Shown here in pieces: positions 60,610 to 64,000 of a DNA stretch of 64,000 bases. This DNA comes from Oscillospiraceae bacterium (GTDB taxonomy: Bacteria > Bacillota > Clostridia > Oscillospirales > Ruminococcaceae), in assembly GCA_021200565.1 (NCBI GenBank), contig JAJQGJ010000022.1, positions 1-64,000 on the forward strand, read 5' to 3'. Within the stretch, counting starts at the first letter, position 1, and the number at the start of each line of letters is the position of its first letter. A program made the position numbers and the translations under genes. The notes under the pieces are model-generated. The model was not told the origin of the DNA and made no database searches. It was given only the letters and a program-made list of their open reading frames with translations.

Positions 60610-60722
60610 CGTTTTGTTATGTGCATATTACCTCTGAGTGCTGATTATATCCAGTCAATTTTGCGAAGAATGGCGGCATAATGTACACAAAGATTCAGAG
60701 CGAAAATTGTGGATGATTGACA
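60610..60722. repeat. Related upstream region, copy 1
   Basis: Shares blocks with 61204-61308: TTTTGTTAT(G/A)TG, TATATCCAGTCAATT, ATAATGTACAC, GTGGATGATT. It lies upstream of the 60385 gene and contains the TGTAC core seen in the 58.7-59.3 kb array. Confidence 0.65.
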
Positions 60723-60728
60723 CAGCAA

Positions 60729-60751
60729 AAAAGCCCTCCGAAGAGGGCTGT
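60729..60751 (-). terminator. Terminator of the 126-aa gene
   Basis: AGCCCTC-TTCG-GAGGGCT followed by TTTTTTGC on the minus strand; UUCG tetraloop. Confidence 0.9.
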
Positions 60752-60806
60752 GTTTATGCAAGAACCGATCTCTATCCGACCGGCGGCTCTGTTGTTCATC
60801 CGGCTT

Positions 60807-61187
60807 TTATGCCGCCAGCCTTCCAAGTGCCCAGATAACCGCGTGTCCGCTGTCCTCGAATGTCGCATCCGCAAGCTCTACCAGTCTGAGCCGACCCTCA
60901 AGCCTACCAAAGTCCTCATACGGCTCTTCGGCAAATTCGTAAATCGCTGCAAGGCTCTCACCTTCGGAGTTCCGCGTTGCGAAGACCACATGGTTTCCGA
61001 GGCGGGTGATTGAGTTGTAAGCGTCAGCATCGTAGTTGCTTAAGTACCCCATCGTTGTGGTTGCTTCAAACCGCACGTTTTTGAAAATGATGTACTCTGC
61101 GCTGTCGGTGATGATGGCCATGTCCTTCCGCTCGATTGGTTTCCCTGTATTCGTGAATGGTGTTTCCTTCCTTGCTGTTCTCTTCAT
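60807..61187 (-). CDS. Hypothetical protein of the right-hand element
   Basis: 126 aa. Basic N-terminus (MKRTARKETPF), then a compact domain with 'ITDSAEYIIFKNVRFEATTT' and HVVFATRNSEGESLAAIYEF. No membrane segment. Ribosome site AAGGAGG. Own terminator. Function unknown. Confidence 0.6.
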   Translation of the reverse strand: MKRTARKETPFTNTGKPIERKDMAIITDSAEYIIFKNVRFEATTTMGYLSNYDADAYNSITRLGNHVVFATRNSEGESLAAIYEFAEEPYEDFGRLEGRLRLVELADATFEDSGHAVIWALGRLAA

Positions 61188-61203
61188 GGCTGTGTGCCTC
61201 CTT

Positions 61204-61308
61204 CGTTTTTTGTTATATGTACATTAACTCTTCTGCCGAACTATATCCAGTCAATTCGTAACCATAATGTACACTAAGATTTGAAGCAATAACTGTGGAT
61301 GATTAACA
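61204..61308. repeat. Related upstream region, copy 2
   Basis: Second copy of the block order seen at 60610-60722, upstream of the 60807 gene. Probably a shared promoter/control region of the element. Confidence 0.65.
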
Positions 61309-61324
61309 AAGAAAAAGGACATAA

Positions 61325-61397
61325 AAATAGCCCACCGGGTCACTGTCCTGCTGTGTAGGAATATTACACAGTGGGATAGCAACCAGGTGGGCTTGCC
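61325..61397 (-). terminator. Long branched terminator-like structure, copy 2
   Basis: AGCCCACC...GGTGGGCT closes about 70 nt with an inner TGTGTAATATTCCTACACA hairpin and GGTTGCTATCC on the 5' side (copy 1: GGTTGCTTTCC), followed by ATTTTTATG. It ends the Abi gene. Confidence 0.7.
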
Positions 61398-61407
61398 TAT
61401 ATGTAAT

Positions 61408-62262
61408 TCAGTTTTTTAGTAATTCTTCCCAGTTTTCGGGAAAGCCAATATGCCTCAATGAAATGTCTTCACCATACTCTTCTATCAAGGCTTTCAGTTC
61501 ATTCAACGGCTTGCTGTTCCATTTTTGTTTGTTCGGATAAAGAAATTTAATCATCATTATCTGTGAGAAAAGCTTACGGTCCGATACGAATGAACATTCT
61601 CTCGGCATCTTTGGAATTGCACTGAAAACCCACGCATACAGACGAGAATAATGCGCACACTGATTGCGAAGGTCAGTCAAACACCGCATCCAGCTTTTTA
61701 AGAGAGCCGGATTCGCCGCATATAGGTCTTTTGCAAGAGCCTTCTGATCCTCCGTCTTCATTCCTGCATAGTAATATGACATCATACCTATTGAGAAAAA
61801 TTCAATAACAACCCAAATCGGAAATTGTCCGCCATACTTTTCCTTATGGTGCTTTACTACCATTGTTTTCTTATGGTCTTCAATGCAACTATCAACGTGA
61901 CGGAAAAAAGATTCTGCCTCCAATCTCTCAGAGTAATTATTCTTATCCATATACCCAAGCGTACCATATTTATGTGCGCTGTAATATGAAAACTGGGTGC
62001 GAAGGTATAATTCAATTTCTTCTATACTCTGAAACAGCAGGGACCGTAAACGACCGTCAAATTCATATATACGTTTTATCCTATTGAAATCAATTCCCTT
62101 TACATAAGACCCGTCCCGTTTTTTAAAGGGCAGCAAATATGCCATCAGTCTATAGTAATTTGCCTGATGGAGAAATTCGATGCATTCATCATCGTCTTCA
62201 ATACAAAAACCTTTTTTCTTAATAAGCTCCACTTGTTGCCCATACGTAGTAGGCTGTTTCAT
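61408..62262 (-). CDS. Abi-family (AbiD/AbiF-like) abortive infection protein
   Basis: 284 aa from ATG 62262, where the family consensus begins (MKQPTTYGQQVELIKKKGF). 'FLHQANYYRLMAYLLPFKKR', 'GRLRSLLFQSIEEIELYLRT' and the HEPN RNase motif RNQCAH (R-x4-H) near residue 205. Abi_2 proteins block phage growth, probably by RNA cleavage. An in-frame ATG at 62349 would add 29 residues from the leader and lacks a ribosome site. Own promoter and terminator; phage-defence cargo. Confidence 0.85.
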   Translation of the reverse strand: MKQPTTYGQQVELIKKKGFCIEDDDECIEFLHQANYYRLMAYLLPFKKRDGSYVKGIDFNRIKRIYEFDGRLRSLLFQSIEEIELYLRTQFSYYSAHKYGTLGYMDKNNYSERLEAESFFRHVDSCIEDHKKTMVVKHHKEKYGGQFPIWVVIEFFSIGMMSYYYAGMKTEDQKALAKDLYAANPALLKSWMRCLTDLRNQCAHYSRLYAWVFSAIPKMPRECSFVSDRKLFSQIMMIKFLYPNKQKWNSKPLNELKALIEEYGEDISLRHIGFPENWEELLKN

Positions 62263-62383
62263 TTCAACAACAATATCTTTTTGTTTATCCTGACACATTT
62301 CTTTATGTACCGCCCTTGCAAAAAAAATGTCTCCCCTGGGACACATCACTAAGTGAGAGGTGCGGGGAGTTCTATCACTTTAT

Positions 62384-62411
62384 ATTATACGCGTTTTTGC
62401 AAGGAAGTCAA
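62384..62411 (-). promoter_or_regulatory. Promoter of the Abi gene
   Basis: TTGACT (62411-62406), 16 bp, TATAAT (62389-62384) on the minus strand. A leader of about 115 nt follows. Confidence 0.65.
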
Positions 62412-62525
62412 CCGCTTTGAAGAAAAAAACTTTGTAAATTTTCTGCGAACAGCCGTTATAATCTGACAATTTTAGATTGCATTCACAGTGATTGCTTCCG
62501 CGTTTCCATCAACGCTCCGTCTGAA

Positions 62526-62553
62526 ACCATTATATCACTTCTGTCAAGCCTCG
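62526..62553. repeat. Short repeat flanking the small RNA, copy 1
   Basis: ACCATTATA-TCAC-TTCTGTCAAGCC; near-copy at 62733-62761. The pair brackets the candidate small RNA in direct orientation. Confidence 0.55.
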
Positions 62554-62562
62554 TATTAACCG

Positions 62563-62591
62563 TTGACTTTTGGTCTCGAAGAGCATATACT
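62563..62591 (+). promoter_or_regulatory. Promoter of the candidate small RNA
   Basis: TTGACT (62563-62568), 17 bp, TATACT (62586-62591). No ORF follows. Confidence 0.65.
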
Positions 62592-62596
62592 AAGGA

Positions 62597-62710
62597 CAGT
62601 ATTAAAAAACCTTCCGGGTTTTTGTATGGGGCGGCGTTGCGACGGTGTCCCTAGTTTTTTGTCAAAATTTTTGTCCGATCACTTGTTATAGCGGTCGGAC
62701 ATTTTTTATT
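62597..62710 (+). ncRNA. Candidate small RNA
   Basis: About 114 nt. GGACA (62594-62598 region) can pair with TGTCC (about 62646-62650), enclosing AAAAACC-TTCC-GGGTTTTT. It ends in the terminator TGTCCG...CGGACA (62672-62701) with TTTTTTATT. No coding potential. In plasmid-derived DNA such RNAs are often antisense copy-control regulators, but no target is visible here. Confidence 0.5.
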
Positions 62711-62732
62711 TCCCTTAATGGTCTCTTTGAGA

Positions 62733-62761
62733 CCATTATAACACGCCTGTCAAGCCCCTGT
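62733..62761. repeat. Short repeat flanking the small RNA, copy 2
   Basis: ACCATTATA-ACAC-GCCTGTCAAGCC; see 62526-62553. Confidence 0.55.
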
Positions 62762-62783
62762 GGCCTTCCTCGCACCACAACTA

Positions 62784-63221
62784 TCACTGTCTCACCCACC
62801 GTGACAGCCTGACGACAAACTCACACATCTCCGTCCCCATGTCCCGGACGAGTATATCAGCAGAGATTGAGTGCAGCAGTTCCAGCGTCCTTGTGCGGAT
62901 TTCCTCTGCCGCCGCTTCCTCCGAGTGCCGCCAGCCGTCCTCAAAATATGCACAGAGGTACTTAAGCGACCCGTCCAGCAGTTCGGTGAGTGCAGGGCAG
63001 TTGATTTCGCTGTCCATCGGCTTTGCCTTGCTCCATTTACCGTCTCCCTCCGGGTGCAGCTCCACAACCCTCACGTCAACAACACAGTCCATCAGTCTGC
63101 GCCTTATCTCGCTATCCTGTGTATCCAGATACGCCAGCAGCGCATAAGCTGCGATCCGCTCTTGTGCGCCAAGTTCCAAATTCTCAAACAGGACGTTCCA
63201 GTCCTTATTACTTTCCTGCAT
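62784..63221 (-). CDS. Hypothetical protein of the right-hand element
   Basis: 145 aa from ATG 63221 (GGAGG upstream). Mostly helical (ERIAAYALLAYLDTQDSEIR, 'ADILVRDMGTEMCEFVVRLS'). No membrane segment. Neighbours the gene at 63442 on the same strand. Function unknown. Confidence 0.55.
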   Translation of the reverse strand: MQESNKDWNVLFENLELGAQERIAAYALLAYLDTQDSEIRRRLMDCVVDVRVVELHPEGDGKWSKAKPMDSEINCPALTELLDGSLKYLCAYFEDGWRHSEEAAAEEIRTRTLELLHSISADILVRDMGTEMCEFVVRLSRWVRQ

Positions 63222-63376
63222 AATACCGCCCTCCAATAGGTCAAACCTGCTCTTCTTGGCATCAAAATAATGATAATAAGATACCGTCTCAGATATTAAC
63301 GTCAGATTATGCACATATCAAGAGGGAAATTGAAAAATATCAGATAAATGCAAAGATAGTGGCCATACATACAAAA

Positions 63377-63408
63377 AAAAGCAGGAGCCTCCCATCCCTG
63401 AGAAGCCC
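63377..63408 (-). terminator. Terminator of the gene at 63442
   Basis: CAGGgGC...GC-CCTG stem followed by TTTTTTTTG on the minus strand. Confidence 0.75.
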
Positions 63409-63441
63409 CTGTGTGTCTTATCTCTTTATCTCTTTATCCCG

Positions 63442-63993
63442 TTATTCTTCATCCGGCTTTTTTCTCGGCTTGCTCCATTTGTACTTGCGCGTCCTTCTCC
63501 GGTACTGGATGGCCGTACCTGCAACCTGCCAGTTCTCGGTCAAAAGTTCCACAGCCCCGTCCGCTCCGCACTTCCGGAATCCGAGGAAGGAACGAAGTCC
63601 CCTGCCGATGCCTTTGCAGGTCAGCTTGATGCCGAAGTTCGTGTAGTATTCGATGACATCCTCCTCGACCGCTTTGCCGCCGATCACCATCCCTTTGGTC
63701 TTTACCACACCCTTGGCGATGAACGCCTGGTAGATGGCGTGGTTAAAGTCCAGGAAGTCCGGCGCCTCCGCGATCTTCGCCCCGTCCACCTTAAGTCTCC
63801 CGCTGTTGTACCGCTCCCTTACCCGTTTCCGGACCTCGCCGTCCGCTGTGGAGAAAAGGCTCCCGTCCACATCCAGACCGTTTACATTCAGCTTCATCCC
63901 TGCGGCGTTGGTCTCCGGCAGTTCCAGGAGGCTGGCAATGAAAAGCTCGTAGTTCCTCTGCATGGTATCGACCACACCCCGGTTTCCGGTCAT
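63442..63993 (-). CDS. Hypothetical protein at the window edge
   Basis: At least 183 aa; ATG 63993 with GGAGAGC 1-7 nt upstream may be the start, but the frame could continue past the window. Basic C-terminus (RRRTRKYKWSKPRKKPDEE). 'NGLDVDGSLFSTADGEVRKR' and IGGKAVEEDVIEYYTNFGIK are its clearest blocks. No recognised family. Confidence 0.55.
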   Translation of the reverse strand: MTGNRGVVDTMQRNYELFIASLLELPETNAAGMKLNVNGLDVDGSLFSTADGEVRKRVRERYNSGRLKVDGAKIAEAPDFLDFNHAIYQAFIAKGVVKTKGMVIGGKAVEEDVIEYYTNFGIKLTCKGIGRGLRSFLGFRKCGADGAVELLTENWQVAGTAIQYRRRTRKYKWSKPRKKPDEE

Positions 63994-64000
63994 GCTCTCC

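Noticed and set aside
1-64000. CRISPR arrays
   Set aside because: No regularly spaced direct repeats with unique spacers were found; the repeats at 31073, 18521 and 58660 do not fit.

Overview
The window looks like the chromosome of an anaerobic, spore-forming Gram-positive gut bacterium of the Clostridia, probably Oscillospiraceae/Ruminococcus-like. The basis is a dipicolinate synthase pair (sporulation), consensus sigma-A promoters with strong AAAGGAG ribosome sites, oligoendopeptidase F, an ECF-transporter S component, Rnf-type membrane subunits, and plant-glycan enzymes (GH53 galactanase, GH78 rhamnosidase). No rRNA genes or CRISPR arrays were found; there is one tRNA gene.

Layout. 0-16 kb is core genome: rnfE/rnfD-like genes behind rpe; a 1.2-kb non-coding interval with a probable large structured RNA; a small acidic DUF1292-like protein; a probable 6S RNA; an HTH regulator; an ECF S component; ruvX, a ROK kinase and pepF; rplM-rpsI; a GH53 lipoprotein; a HAD hydrolase; an iron alcohol dehydrogenase; and dpaAB. 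16-19.5 kb is a mosaic of gene remnants, a RhuM-type gene, an S51 peptidase and a Phd/PIN toxin-antitoxin pair, sharing repeated promoters, terminators and a 110-bp repeat. At 19.5-23.2 kb a 3.7-kb integrated element sits in tRNA-Pro(GGG), flanked by perfect 46-bp attachment repeats, with a tyrosine integrase and an HUH-type rolling-circle initiator. 23.3-31 kb holds a sigma/anti-sigma pair, membrane regulators, GNAT and TM2-like proteins, and a TauE-GH78 operon.

31-36 kb encodes surface proteins, dominated by a 1313-residue secreted beta-helix-like protein. Its consensus promoter carries a run of six G inside the 17-bp spacer. 36.3-58.6 kb is one long minus-strand polysaccharide locus: nucleotidyltransferase, acyltransferase, epimerase, two MenD-like ThDP enzymes, flippase, pyruvyltransferase, polymerase, many glycosyltransferases, acetyltransferases and a truncated ugd. 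G(6-7)-TA tracts recur through this locus and in the surface-protein leader, and one gene is frameshifted exactly at such a tract. Three more genes carry single-base frameshifts elsewhere. Contingency (phase-variable) loci, decay or assembly error could each explain part of this.

58.6-64 kb is a different accessory element that cuts off the 5' two thirds or so of ugd. It has an iteron-like array of AAAATGTGC/AAAATGTAC motifs, small hypothetical genes with strong terminators and related upstream regions, an Abi (HEPN) phage-defence gene and a probable small RNA. The most notable signals are the probable 750-nt structured RNA, the G-tract set with the spacer-tract promoter, and the small tRNA-integrated rolling-circle element.
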